Shown piece after piece: positions 53,616 to 63,246 of a stretch of DNA of 64,000 bases. Origin of the DNA: PALSA-1180 sp964624625 (GTDB lineage Bacteria > Oederibacteriota > Muellerivitia > Muellerivitales > Muellerivitaceae); contig CAZUXW010000004.1 of assembly GCA_964624625.1 (NCBI GenBank), positions 1-64,000 on the forward strand, in the 5' to 3' direction. The notes under the pieces were generated by a model. It was given only the letters and a program-made list of their open reading frames with translations. It was not told the DNA's origin and ran no database searches. Positions within the stretch are counted from its first letter, which is position 1. Each line of letters starts with the position of its first letter. A program made the translations under genes and the position numbers.

Positions 53616-55505
53616 CTAAAAAATAACTTCAATTCCCCCGCGGATGTGAAACCTCGGCTCCAAGTATCCAGGCTGGATTTGGTAATTCTCTCCCAGCAAA
53701 TTATCCCCATTCAGCCATAGGGAGAAAGTCTTGCTCAAATGGTAAGTGGCGTCAAGCCCCAGGGTCCAGTAGGCGGGTAAGGACCCAGGCAGGCTGTCGA
53801 ACGCCTGCCGGTCCGACATGGCCTGCAATTCCAACCTTGTTTCCAACTGGTCGTCCCCGCGATAAATGGAAAGGATGCCCCGGTGCGCGGCTAATCCCGT
53901 AACGTTCAAACCATCCCCGGAGCGGTTCATGCCCTGGGTCCATTGATAGGTCGCGGCAGCCTGCCAATCCTTCATGAAGTTCCATTGAACATTGGCCCCG
54001 GCCTTGGTGATTTCAACCTCGCCGAGGGTGGAATAGGCCTGGATTTGGACCGGCGCCGAGGGAGATATGTCGGTCCATTGGTGGTCGTTTTGAATCCTGG
54101 CGACGGAGGCGGAAAGCGAGGTGATGATTTTTTCCGATATTTTTTGGGTGAACCGGCCTCCCCACTCGCCGGTCACCTCCGTGGCCAGGGGAAAACCCGT
54201 TTCCGGGGCCACATGCTCGTTGTTCATGTAGGTGTTATGAAAACTATCGACGTAACGGTCCGTGCGCCAATACAGATTGAGCTGGCTTTGGCCGAAAAAC
54301 CGCCACATGAGGTCCAGAACGGGGAAAAATTTGAGGGGAAGGTCCAATCCGCTTCCGCCCTGTCCTTGGAGTTTGGCCGTTAAGGACAAGTTTTCCCCGT
54401 GTTTTAAAAAGGCCTGGAGGCCGAACCATGCCCAGTCATAACTGGTGACGGCGGGCGAGGCGAAATCCGAGGTCGCCCTCCTGCCGCCGGCCTCTAATCC
54501 GACGCGGTTCAGGAAAGGATCCAGGTCCTCGGCGGTTACCTTAAATTGGCCTTCCAACTCGCCGGTTTGGTTGGTTTTGGCGCTTCCGTCCCAGTAGGAC
54601 AAGGTCGTCGGCTGGTTTGAGATTTTCACTTGGGCCTGGACCAGGTTTGAGATTTTCCAATGGAGGTCCGCGCTTTGTTCCGAACCCTGATGGGTTTCCC
54701 GAATCGAGCCTTGGTAAGGCAGCTCATCCTCGATTTGGGAGATATTCCCGGCCAAGCGGAGGCTGAAGGGTGTCGAGGAGAATAATTTGACGTCCAATCC
54801 GAAATTATAGCGCTTGTCCCCGTCCCGTCCGGCTCCCGCCGCCTCGCCGCCCCAAGTCGAGTAAAAACCGTTCAACAGGTACTGAAGATCCTTGAATTCC
54901 TGGCCGAACAGCCCCCAGCCGCCGTAGCTGTCGGGAGTTCCTCCGCCCGCGTGCAGGATAAAGGCCGTGTCCTTCGAGGGGCCCGCTTCCTCCGCGGTCA
55001 AGGCGGTAAAGGTTTTATTGAGGCCGGGAAGATCGTTGATGGCTCTTTCCACCCCGGTCAGATCGTGGCTTCCCAAGGTTACGTCATTCTCTTTTCGATC
55101 CAGCCTCTTGGCGCCGATGGTCAATTCGTTTTCCCCCGTGATGACGACTTCAGGCAGGGAAAATTCCGGAACCGCGGTGGGCCGGCTTTGAACGGGGGCC
55201 TTTTCACCCTCGCCTTGGGATGGTTTTTGGTTGGCGCCAGGGGCCTGACCGGATGGTTCTCCCGGGATTGCCGCCGCGTCGGGCTTGGAGATATCGGATT
55301 TATCCGTCGCGGGGGTGGCGGAAGAGGTCAAGTCGCTGTCGGGAAGGATCGTCTCTTCGGCCTGGACGGAGGCGGCCATCAAACCTAAAACGCCGAAAAA
55401 TAAAAATAGCCGATAGAGGCCGATTTGTCCGGCGGAGTTTTTGCGGAGCCGGAGGGAGGCCGGTGGGAAACCTTTTGGGCGGGGGATTTTTATGGGACTT
55501 TTCAC
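53616..55505 (-). CDS. Outer-membrane barrel with TonB box but no recognisable plug domain
   Basis: 629 aa. Signal peptide with a long basic start (hydrophobic part about 30-48), a Pro/Gly/Glu-rich linker, then a TonB-box-like LPEVVITGE (about 116-124), and a barrel of many beta strands ending in a Phe (IEVIF). The region between the box and the first barrel strands does not show the plug motifs (such as the RG and DGVP segments) of standard TonB-dependent receptors. The start overlaps the TPR gene stop (ATGA). Likely partner of the TonB encoded downstream; cargo unknown. Confidence 0.8.
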   Translation of the reverse strand: MKSPIKIPRPKGFPPASLRLRKNSAGQIGLYRLFLFFGVLGLMAASVQAEETILPDSDLTSSATPATDKSDISKPDAAAIPGEPSGQAPGANQKPSQGEGEKAPVQSRPTAVPEFSLPEVVITGENELTIGAKRLDRKENDVTLGSHDLTGVERAINDLPGLNKTFTALTAEEAGPSKDTAFILHAGGGTPDSYGGWGLFGQEFKDLQYLLNGFYSTWGGEAAGAGRDGDKRYNFGLDVKLFSSTPFSLRLAGNISQIEDELPYQGSIRETHQGSEQSADLHWKISNLVQAQVKISNQPTTLSYWDGSAKTNQTGELEGQFKVTAEDLDPFLNRVGLEAGGRRATSDFASPAVTSYDWAWFGLQAFLKHGENLSLTAKLQGQGGSGLDLPLKFFPVLDLMWRFFGQSQLNLYWRTDRYVDSFHNTYMNNEHVAPETGFPLATEVTGEWGGRFTQKISEKIITSLSASVARIQNDHQWTDISPSAPVQIQAYSTLGEVEITKAGANVQWNFMKDWQAAATYQWTQGMNRSGDGLNVTGLAAHRGILSIYRGDDQLETRLELQAMSDRQAFDSLPGSLPAYWTLGLDATYHLSKTFSLWLNGDNLLGENYQIQPGYLEPRFHIRGGIEVIF

Positions 55506-58500
55506 TTGGAAACCTCCGTTGGAACGCCAGCGGCAGGGCCGGCTGTCGTGGGAGCGGCGCCTGGGTTCACGGTTTCAACCGGCGCGGCCGTTGGTTCAGC
55601 CTTTGCCGGTCCTGGTTCGGGGGTGGAGGTTTTCACTTTTTTACCATTTCCTTTTCCTTTTTTCACCGGTTTGGCCTTGGCGGGTTTTTTGGCCCTCTCC
55701 TTGGCCAAGAAGGGTTCTAACGCCTTGAGCCGTTTCAAGGTCGCTGAGCGGTAAGATTTAATGTGGGTGTATTTCAAGATTCGGTTATAGGTCTCCTCCG
55801 CCTTGGTAAATTGCTTCATGGACTCGTAACATTCCGCCATCTTGGCGAAGGCCGTCACGACCCATTGGTCCTGGGAGGGGTATTGAATCGTGATATGGTT
55901 GAACTCGCTGACCGCTTCCGAGTACTTCCCCCCCTGCTTCAGGAGGTCGGCGTGGTAAAAAGCCGCTTCCACCGCCAGTTTTTGGTTTTCGGAACGCATG
56001 GTCACTTCGTAAGCTTTCGAGGCCTCCTCTTTACGCCCGTTTTTTTCCAGCAGGACGCCGGCCTGGAGGCCCGCTTCCTGGGCTAGGGGATCCGAACCAT
56101 AGTCCTTTAAAAGTTTTTGGAAATATTCCAGGGATTTATCCGGATGGCCCAATTGCTTCTCGCAGATGGCGCTGTTGAAGAGGGAGTGGGGCGCCAAACG
56201 GTGGTCGGGGTAGTCTTGAAAAATGCCCGTATAGGAGGCGAGGGCGTCCTTGAAATCCTGGGTCTCGAAATAAATGGAGCCGAGGCTGAATTGCCCCTCC
56301 AAGGCCAATGGATCGGTTGGGAATTTTTTTAAAAGGTCCTGGAAGACAGGCAGGGCCTCCTTGTTTTGCCCGTTTTTCACCAGGGCCGTTCCCATCCAAA
56401 AAAGGGACCGGGGGGCTTCGGCGCTGGCAGGATACTTATCGAGCAGGGTTTTGTAGGCCTCCACCGCTTCAGGGTATTTCTCGTCATGGAACAAATTATC
56501 CGCCAGACGGTACTGGATGCTCGGGGCAAAGGAGCTTCCGGGGAATTTTTCCAGAAAATCCTTCGCCACCTTCGAGGACTCGGACTTTTCCCCGAGCTTT
56601 TCCGAGGACCATTGGAGGCCGTAGAGGGCGTCGGGCAAGAGCGGATGCTCGGGATAGAGATCCATGAAGCTGCGGTAGACTTTTTTCGCTTCCGTGAACC
56701 GCTTGAGGTTAAAAAGGCAGTCCGCTTCCCTGAGATGGGCCTCGGGGGCCAGGCTGTCCTTGGGGTTTTCCGCCTCCACTTTGCCGAAAAGAACCTGGGC
56801 GGAATCGAAATCCTTGTCCCGGAAACAAGCCCAAGCGGTCCAGTAGGTCAGCCGCGCCTTGCGGTCCTCCGTTCCCGGTTTTAGGAGGAGCGCCTTCCAG
56901 AGTTCCCTGGCATGGGGGAATTTTTCCTGGCGGTAGGCGCACCAACCCAGCTGCTCCATCGCGTCCAGGGAATAGGGGGCGGCGGCCTTGTCGGTGACCA
57001 ATTGGCGGTAGAGGGGTTCCGCCTTTTCGTACTGGTGCTGGTTGTAAAAGCAATCCCCTGCCCGGAGCTGGGCTTCCATCCCCAAGGGTGAGGAGGGGTT
57101 TAACCGGTAGGATTTTTGGAAATTTTTGGCGGCGTCGTCGTATTTTTCCTGCTGAAAAAGACTCCAGCCGAGCCCGGAGAGGCAATTCAAGGCCAGGTTA
57201 TCCGCCGGTTGTTTTTGGAGGGCGGCCCCATATTCTTTCTCCGCTTCCGGGTAATTTTTTAATTGGTAGTCCGTTTCCGCGGCCCCCCAAAGGGTCCTGG
57301 TCTTGAGGTCGCCCTCGGCATCCTTGGCCACCTCGCGGAAGGTCGTCAAAGCGCTGTCGTATTTCCCCGTGGCGTAATCGCACCAGGCCTTCCAATAGGA
57401 GGAAGCTTGGGCCAACTCACCAGGCCCCTTCTCATGGGTTTGGCTGTAAAGATCCCTCGCCGCATCGTATTTTTCCTGAAGGTAGAGGCATCCGGCTTGT
57501 AGATATTGGGCGTCCCAGCGCAGGTCGCTTTCCGGAAGGAACTTAGCGACGGCCTCGAAGTGGACCTCGGCCGAGTCAAATTGGCGGTTGGAATAATCGA
57601 TCCAACCCAGCCCGTATTCCAGGAGGTCGGCCGGGGTTTTATGCCCCGCCAACTCCAGGCCCCGGCGGTAGGCTTGTCCCGCCGCCTCCTGGTCCCCCAG
57701 GACGGAGGATTCGGCGCCCTGCCGGGCCGCGGCCCAAGGCGCCAACAGGTGGGTGGGAAAGGAGGCGACGATCTTGCCGAAGGTCTTTTCGGCCTGGCTG
57801 TGGTTTTTTTGTTTTTCCAGGGTCCAGCCCAGCCCATAAAGAGCCGGCGCCTCCAGGAAATCATCCGGATATTTTTTCAGGAAATACTCGTAGCCCGTTT
57901 GGGCGTCCTGGAAATTTCCAAGGCGGAAGTGGGTTTCCGCCAATTGAAAAAGCGTCAATTTGGAAAGGGTGTTGTCCTCAGGGGATTTTTCCAGGACCTG
58001 GGTGAAGCCCTCCAAAGCCTGGGTATAGTCGTTGTGCTGGTAGTAGCACCAGGCCCTCAGGTAGCGCACCAAGTTGGCGTATTGGTAGTTTGGATTTTGG
58101 TCCAGGATTTTGCCGTATTGCCTTCCGGCGTTCTCGTAGTCCTCCAGTTGGAAATAACATTCCGCCTCCCAAAAATAAAGGTCGGAGAATGTGTCCGGCT
58201 CAAAGGCCCGTTTTTCCAACTCTTGGAACTTGTCGATGGCCGACCGGTAATTTTTCAGGTAAACGGAGGACACAGCCGATTTAAATTCCAGCCCCAAGGC
58301 CCCCGCGGAGAGGGGGTTTAAGTGGAGCGATTGTTGGTAGGCCTGGTAGGCGGAGGCGTAGTCCTTCTCGTGAAATTGCGTCTCGCCGATCAGCCGCAGG
58401 GCCAGGGCCCTTTCAATGGTGCTTTCGCTTTTTTCCTCGACGAGAAGAAATTGCTCCATGGCCAGGTGGTAGGCACGGGATTTCAACAGGGCTTTACCCT

Positions 58501-58624
58501 GGTCCGCGGGGGAGGGCGGGTCGATGCCGGCGGCGGACAAATGGCTTGGCCCCCATTGGGCGCAAATCAGCGCAACCCCAAAAAGAATGGGGCGTAAATG
58601 GCGAAGGGAATATTTCGGGGTCAT
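55502..58624 (-). CDS. Large exported TPR protein
   Basis: 1040 aa from ATG 58624, chosen because a normal signal peptide (hydrophobic part about 12-32, SHLSAAG) starts there; the frame is open further upstream. Residues about 35-970 are about 25 tetratricopeptide repeats, many with Phe and Tyr (AYQAYQQSLHLNP, AGRQYGKILDQNPNY). The C-terminal tail is Lys/Pro/Ala-rich (KKGKGNGKKVKT). Probably a periplasmic scaffold; its 4-bp overlap with the barrel gene and the Ton genes after it suggest one complex. Confidence 0.85.
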   Translation of the reverse strand: MTPKYSLRHLRPILFGVALICAQWGPSHLSAAGIDPPSPADQGKALLKSRAYHLAMEQFLLVEEKSESTIERALALRLIGETQFHEKDYASAYQAYQQSLHLNPLSAGALGLEFKSAVSSVYLKNYRSAIDKFQELEKRAFEPDTFSDLYFWEAECYFQLEDYENAGRQYGKILDQNPNYQYANLVRYLRAWCYYQHNDYTQALEGFTQVLEKSPEDNTLSKLTLFQLAETHFRLGNFQDAQTGYEYFLKKYPDDFLEAPALYGLGWTLEKQKNHSQAEKTFGKIVASFPTHLLAPWAAARQGAESSVLGDQEAAGQAYRRGLELAGHKTPADLLEYGLGWIDYSNRQFDSAEVHFEAVAKFLPESDLRWDAQYLQAGCLYLQEKYDAARDLYSQTHEKGPGELAQASSYWKAWCDYATGKYDSALTTFREVAKDAEGDLKTRTLWGAAETDYQLKNYPEAEKEYGAALQKQPADNLALNCLSGLGWSLFQQEKYDDAAKNFQKSYRLNPSSPLGMEAQLRAGDCFYNQHQYEKAEPLYRQLVTDKAAAPYSLDAMEQLGWCAYRQEKFPHARELWKALLLKPGTEDRKARLTYWTAWACFRDKDFDSAQVLFGKVEAENPKDSLAPEAHLREADCLFNLKRFTEAKKVYRSFMDLYPEHPLLPDALYGLQWSSEKLGEKSESSKVAKDFLEKFPGSSFAPSIQYRLADNLFHDEKYPEAVEAYKTLLDKYPASAEAPRSLFWMGTALVKNGQNKEALPVFQDLLKKFPTDPLALEGQFSLGSIYFETQDFKDALASYTGIFQDYPDHRLAPHSLFNSAICEKQLGHPDKSLEYFQKLLKDYGSDPLAQEAGLQAGVLLEKNGRKEEASKAYEVTMRSENQKLAVEAAFYHADLLKQGGKYSEAVSEFNHITIQYPSQDQWVVTAFAKMAECYESMKQFTKAEETYNRILKYTHIKSYRSATLKRLKALEPFLAKERAKKPAKAKPVKKGKGNGKKVKTSTPEPGPAKAEPTAAPVETVNPGAAPTTAGPAAGVPTEVSK

Positions 58625-58680
58625 GGGTCGCACGCTATTTTGACGAGGGAATGGCCCGGGGGTTACCACTGAAATTTCTT

Positions 58681-58730
58681 CGGACGGTTTAAACCGCCCG
58701 GGGGACGGTTGAAACGCCCGAAAGGGCCTT
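58681..58730. repeat. Two tandem hairpin units after rpsA
   Basis: GGACGGTTTAAACCGCCC (with perfect palindrome CGGTTTAAACCG) followed by GGACGGTTGAAACGCCC. They lie between the rpsA stop and the TPR gene start; no T run, so not a standard terminator. Confidence 0.5.
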
Positions 58731-58784
58731 GGGGCCCCGCACCGATGGGAGGATGGCTGGCGCAAGCGGACCGTTTATCCGCGG

Positions 58785-60515
58785 TTAAAACTCATCATCG
58801 TCCTCTTCCGCCTCGGTTTTCGACTTTTTGAGGAATTTTTTCAGCATCTTCTGGAAAGCGCCGGTTTTACGGTGGACCGAGTTCTCCTCGTCCTCCGCGG
58901 TTACGGTTTCCGTTCCTTCCTTGGCGTCGGATTTCTTGGTTAAAGCCTTAAGGCTCAAGGCGATCCGGCGTTTCCCGGAGTCGATCGACAGCACCTTGAC
59001 GGTGACTTCCGAACCCACCTTGACGGCGTCCTCCAGGTTTTTGGGAGGCGGGTTGGAAATCTCGGTTTTATGGATCAAGCCTTCCACGTTTTTTTCCAGT
59101 TCCAGGAAAGCGCCGAACTCCACCAAACGGTAAATCTTGCCCGTGATGACCTGGCCCGGTTTGTACTTCTCCTCAACTTTGTCCCAGGGGTCCCCCTCGA
59201 CCTGCTTGAGTCCCAGGGAAATTCTTTTCTTTTCCAGGTCGATCGCCAGCATTTTGACGCTCAAGGTTTGGCCGATCTTGAAATCTTTTTGGGGGGCCTT
59301 GGATCTTTTGTCCCAGGTGATGTCCGATTGATGAAGGAGTCCCTCCAGCCCTTCCTCAATTTCCATGAAGAGGCCGAAATCGGTGACGTTCGTGACGGTG
59401 GCTTGGAAATTGGAGCCGATGGGATGGCGTTGTCCCACATCCTCCCAAGGGCTCTTCTCCAGGCGCTTGAAACTGAAGTTGATTTTCCGCTTCTCGAAGT
59501 CGATTTCAATGATTTGGGCCTGTTTTTTGTCGCCCACCTTAAATAAATCGGAGGGTTTTTTGAGTTTCTTGGACCAGGAAATCTCGGTGACGTGGCAGAA
59601 TCCCTCCAGGTTGTCGCTGGTCTTTAAAAAGACGCCGTAGTCTGCGAAATGGGTGACTTCCACATCCACGATTTGGCCCACCCGGTACCTGGCTTCGGCC
59701 TGGGTCCAGGGATCGGCGGTCATCTGCTTCATGCCCAGGGAAATTTTTCCTTTTTCCTTGTCGACCTGCAGGATCATGACCTTCACCTGGGAATCCAGTT
59801 TCACGAAATCCTCGACCTTGTTAACCCTTCCCCAGTCGATGTCGGCGATATGGAGGAGACCGTCGATGCCGCCCAAATCCACGAAGGCGCCGTAACTCAC
59901 GATGCTCTTGACCCTTCCCTCCAGGATTTGGCCCGGTACTAACTCGGTCAGGCGTTTGTTCCTTGTCTCGTCCCTTTCGACTTCCAAAACGGGCCTGCGG
60001 GAAACCACCACATTGGAACGGGCCCGGTCCAGTTTGATGATTTTAAACTCGTAGATTTTCTCCAGGTGGTCCTCGGTGTCCGCGCCCTTTTGAAGGGTGA
60101 TTTGACTCGCGGGAAGGAAAGCCTCCACCACGCCCAGGTCCACCCGGTATCCGCCGTTCACTTTTTTGGTGACCCGGCCCTTGATCAGGGCTCCCGCCTT
60201 GTTTTGCTCCTCAAGGTTTTGCCAGACCCGGCTTTTATCGACGTTGCGCTTGGAAAGCATCATGCGGCCGTTGGAATCGGACATGCGTTCGACCGACACC
60301 TCGACCTTATCCCCGATCTTTACGGTCAATTCACCAGCGATGTCAACGAACTCCGAGCGGGGGATCACTCCCTCCGTTTTATAGCCCACGTCAATGACCA
60401 ATTCGTCGTCGCCGATTTTAATGATTTCACCCGTGACCACTTGGCCCCGGGCGACGCGCTTTTCCTCGTTTAAAAGTTCCTCCATCGTCATTTCGGGAAT
60501 GGGTGAATCAGCCAT
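58785..60515 (-). CDS. rpsA: 30S ribosomal protein S1
   Basis: 576 aa from ATG 60515 (GAGG upstream; normal start MADSPIPEMTMEELL). Six S1 RNA-binding domains can be followed, e.g. GQVVTGEIIKIGDDELVIDVGYKTEG, GQILEGRVKSIVSYGAFVDLGGIDGLLH and GQVITGKIYRLVEFGAFLELEKNVEGLIH, spaced about 85 residues. The tail is Lys-rich then acidic (EEDDDEF). Required for translation initiation on structured mRNAs. Confidence 0.97.
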   Translation of the reverse strand: MADSPIPEMTMEELLNEEKRVARGQVVTGEIIKIGDDELVIDVGYKTEGVIPRSEFVDIAGELTVKIGDKVEVSVERMSDSNGRMMLSKRNVDKSRVWQNLEEQNKAGALIKGRVTKKVNGGYRVDLGVVEAFLPASQITLQKGADTEDHLEKIYEFKIIKLDRARSNVVVSRRPVLEVERDETRNKRLTELVPGQILEGRVKSIVSYGAFVDLGGIDGLLHIADIDWGRVNKVEDFVKLDSQVKVMILQVDKEKGKISLGMKQMTADPWTQAEARYRVGQIVDVEVTHFADYGVFLKTSDNLEGFCHVTEISWSKKLKKPSDLFKVGDKKQAQIIEIDFEKRKINFSFKRLEKSPWEDVGQRHPIGSNFQATVTNVTDFGLFMEIEEGLEGLLHQSDITWDKRSKAPQKDFKIGQTLSVKMLAIDLEKKRISLGLKQVEGDPWDKVEEKYKPGQVITGKIYRLVEFGAFLELEKNVEGLIHKTEISNPPPKNLEDAVKVGSEVTVKVLSIDSGKRRIALSLKALTKKSDAKEGTETVTAEDEENSVHRKTGAFQKMLKKFLKKSKTEAEEDDDEF

Positions 60516-60632
60516 GGTTGACCTCAAGTTCTTACTCCGTAAGGAGAAAATTGGAATTTCGGGGTTCATTCTACATCAGAGGGCGTGGCTGTGGAAACTC
60601 TTATAAGGGAAAAGGGTGCCAGCGAATCGTTT

Positions 60633-61256
60633 TTACTTGCTATCGCTTGGCCGAAGTTTGGCGATATTATCCATCAAACGCTCGGCGATTTTAAGATAGG
60701 TACTTTTGTCCGCTTTTTCACGATAAAGATCCTCCAGCGGAACGGGAGGTCCATAGGTAACCGAGGTTTTTCCGGGACGAGGTAACAGTTTACCCTTGGG
60801 CCAACAGTGGAAGGTTCCGGCGATGTAGGCCGGGATGACTGGGACTTTGGCGTTGTAAAGGAGCATTCCCGCCCCTTTTTTGGCCGGTTGCAGTTCCCCC
60901 GTCAAGGTCCTCGTCCCTTCCACGAATAAAACCAGCGGTTTTCCCGAATGGAGGAAATCGTGGAACCGCTGGATGGCGGTCTCGTCAAAGGTTCCCCGCT
61001 TCACCGGAAAGGCGTTGCAATAGGTAATGATGGCGCCGAAGACGGGGACTTTGAAAAGCTCTTCCTTGGCCATGAACCCCACTTCCCTCTCGCGGCTGGT
61101 GTAGCCGATGAGATAGGGATCCAAAAAGCTGGCGTGGTTGGCCACGACGATAAAGGGGCCGGTCAAGGGGATGTTTTCGGTGCCGATGCCCTTGGTTTGG
61201 AAAAAGAGGGAGATGAACCAGGTGGTGGTGACGCGTAGTTTGGGGAAAGAAGCCAT
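60633..61256 (-). CDS. plsC: 1-acyl-sn-glycerol-3-phosphate acyltransferase
   Basis: 207 aa. Catalytic HX4D in ANHASFLDP (H41, D46), second motif VEGTRTLTG (about 112), and PVIPAYIAG. N-terminal hydrophobic segment. Start after GGAGGG. Transfers the second acyl chain in phosphatidate synthesis. Adjacent to rpsA, as in many bacteria where plsC lies between cmk and rpsA; cmk is absent here. Confidence 0.94.
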   Translation of the reverse strand: MASFPKLRVTTTWFISLFFQTKGIGTENIPLTGPFIVVANHASFLDPYLIGYTSREREVGFMAKEELFKVPVFGAIITYCNAFPVKRGTFDETAIQRFHDFLHSGKPLVLFVEGTRTLTGELQPAKKGAGMLLYNAKVPVIPAYIAGTFHCWPKGKLLPRPGKTSVTYGPPVPLEDLYREKADKSTYLKIAERLMDNIAKLRPSDSK

Positions 61257-61278
61257 TCAATCCCTCCAGGGTTTGAAG

Positions 61279-61380
61279 AAATTAGGAATTCGGAATGAGG
61301 AGTTGGGAATTGAACCAAAAGCCGCGGGATTGTCGTTGGTTTTAAAATTCCTAATTCCTAACTCCTAATTACTAATTATT
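61279..61380. repeat. Intergenic palindrome, family C (7-nt unit), complete
   Basis: Left arm units ATTAGGA, ATTCGGA, ATGAGGA, GTTGGGA; right arm the reverse complement (AATTCCTAATTCCTAACTCC). Overlaps the end of the DAHP synthase gene by a few bases. Confidence 0.75.
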
Positions 61381-62491
61381 TGTTCCATAGTTTCTTCAGA
61401 CGGTTGTGGGCCAACAGGATCAACTCCTCGGTGGTGACCCAGTTGATGCAGGCGTCGGTGATGGAGACGCCGTATTGTAATTTGGACCGGTCCTTTTGCA
61501 GGGGCTGGTTGCCCTCGTTCAGGTTGCTTTCCAGCATGAAGCCGACCACCGAGTCATTTCCCTTTTCGATTTGATCCAGGACGGAATTGAAGGCCGTGGG
61601 CTGCAAACGGTAGTCCTTGTTGGAGTTGCCGTGGCTGCAATCCACCACGATATTCTTCGGCAGTCCCGCGTCCGCCAGGCCCTTTTCGCAGGCGGCGATG
61701 GAAGCGGGATCGTAGTTGGGCTTGGAGCCCCCCCTCAGGACGATGTGCGCGTAGGGATTTCCCGTTGTCCGGAAAACGGCTGTTTGGCCGTTTTGATCGA
61801 TCCCTAAAAAATGATGGGAGCTGTTGGCCGACTTGATGCCGTTCAGGGCAACCTGGATGCTTCCATCGGTGGCGTTCTTGAAGCCGATGGGCATGGAAAG
61901 GCCGCTGGCCATTTCCCGGTGGGTTTGGGACTCGGTCGTGCGGGCGCCGATGGCGGACCAGCTGATGAGGTCGGCCAGATATTGGGGAATAATCGGATCC
62001 AGGGCCTCGGTCGCGGTCGGCAGGCCCATTTCCGTGAATTTCAGGAGCAGGCGGCGCCCCAACAGGATGCCCTTCTCGATATGAAAGGAATCATTCATGT
62101 CCGGATCGTTGATCAGGCCCTTCCAACCGATGGTCGTGCGGGGTTTCTCGAAATAAACCCTCATCACCAGGAGCATGGTCGACTGGACCATGCCCGCCAG
62201 GCGTTTGAGTTTTGACGCGTATTCATAAGCGGCTTGGGGATCGTGGATGGAACAGGGGCCCACCACCACGAATAAACGGCGGTCCTTGTGGTCGAGGATC
62301 GCCTCGACTTCCCTGCGTCCCTTGAGGACCGTTTCATAGGCCTTTTTGTTCCCCGGCAGTTTCGCCTTCACTTTTTTGGGCGTGATGAGGATTTGGGAGC
62401 CGGCCACATGGGTGTCCTGGGCCCTGGCTTTGAGGTTGATCTTGCCGATTTGGGAGAATTTTAATTTGGGGGATGTCTTTTTTTTCGCCAT
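61376..62491 (-). CDS. 3-deoxy-7-phosphoheptulonate (DAHP) synthase, class I (AroF/G/H type)
   Basis: 371 aa. First step of aromatic amino acid synthesis from PEP and erythrose 4-phosphate. Motifs: GPCSIHDPQAAYEYA (about 82), RVYFEKPRTTIGWKGLINDP (about 112), GARTTESQTHREMASGLSMPIGFKN, LRGGSKPNYD and DCSHGNSNKD, all as in the E. coli AroG family. The N-terminus has an extra Lys-rich 40 residues. The feedback effector (Phe, Tyr or Trp) cannot be told. Confidence 0.94.
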   Translation of the reverse strand: MAKKKTSPKLKFSQIGKINLKARAQDTHVAGSQILITPKKVKAKLPGNKKAYETVLKGRREVEAILDHKDRRLFVVVGPCSIHDPQAAYEYASKLKRLAGMVQSTMLLVMRVYFEKPRTTIGWKGLINDPDMNDSFHIEKGILLGRRLLLKFTEMGLPTATEALDPIIPQYLADLISWSAIGARTTESQTHREMASGLSMPIGFKNATDGSIQVALNGIKSANSSHHFLGIDQNGQTAVFRTTGNPYAHIVLRGGSKPNYDPASIAACEKGLADAGLPKNIVVDCSHGNSNKDYRLQPTAFNSVLDQIEKGNDSVVGFMLESNLNEGNQPLQKDRSKLQYGVSITDACINWVTTEELILLAHNRLKKLWNK

Positions 62492-62582
62492 TCCAATTTC
62501 CGCTCTTTCCTGAAAAGTTTGAGGGAGGGATTATAGGGACTCCGAGAATGAGTTCCAAGTGGAAGTTTTGGCGGGTCCGGAG

Positions 62583-63170
62583 TCAGGGCCGGTGGAGCGA
62601 CGACTCTACTTTTGGCTGGAGCGTTTGGAGGAAGAGCTTTGGCCTGGGACAGTTTAAGAGGACCAGGGGGCCCGAGGGGCTTCCCGTGTCGATCTCGATA
62701 TGCCCGTAATTAAAGAGGAGTCCCAGAGGGCTTTGTTGAAAACCGGTCTTGCGGACCGAACCGTAAGGCACGGCGGTCACCCGCCGGATCGGAAACCAGC
62801 TTTCAACATAGATCTCGCGCGGGGTGAGTTTATACCTGGTTCCGATTTGCCAAAGATGGTGGTAAACCGCCGCCGCGACTGCGATCGTCGTCAATCCCCT
62901 CTCGCCCCAATAGAGGCCCAAGTCGGCCCAACTGACGGGAAGACCCCGCAGGTTTTTGAAGACTTCCAGCAGGTAAGGCGGGAACCATATGAAAAATCGG
63001 CGGGTTAAAAGGCAGAAACCGATCGAAAGGCCGTAGGCGAAAAGGACCATCCACCAGGACGGCATGGTGTTAAGAAGCGGCTGGTTGGGCGGAGACGCCT
63101 TGACCTGGTTTTCTCCCGGGGGTTTGGCCCCCACGGACTTACGAAATATGTTGATGACCGGTGCTCTCAT
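62583..63170 (-). CDS. Membrane protein with bacterial PH-like (bPH2/DUF304) domain
   Basis: 195 aa from ATG 63170 (GAGGAAGG upstream). Two hydrophobic segments (about 37-60 and 82-105), then a PH-like domain (about 112-190): YKLTPREIYVESWFPIRRVTAVPYGSVRKTGFQQSPLGLLFNYGHIEI. This pattern, TxxR with a conserved aromatic and Gly turn, is typical of bPH2. Role unknown; often in envelope or stress clusters. Confidence 0.75.
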   Translation of the reverse strand: MRAPVINIFRKSVGAKPPGENQVKASPPNQPLLNTMPSWWMVLFAYGLSIGFCLLTRRFFIWFPPYLLEVFKNLRGLPVSWADLGLYWGERGLTTIAVAAAVYHHLWQIGTRYKLTPREIYVESWFPIRRVTAVPYGSVRKTGFQQSPLGLLFNYGHIEIDTGSPSGPLVLLNCPRPKLFLQTLQPKVESSLHRP

Positions 63171-63246
63171 GGAACCTTCCTCGTGCCGCCCAGCGACGAA
63201 GCACTTTACCAAAAAAAGCCGTGATTTTCATTATCTCAAAACGGAT

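Noticed and set aside
848..61380. Short unit repeats as CRISPR arrays
   Set aside because: Units are 7-10 nt with no unique spacers and no cas genes nearby; they form inverted pairs.
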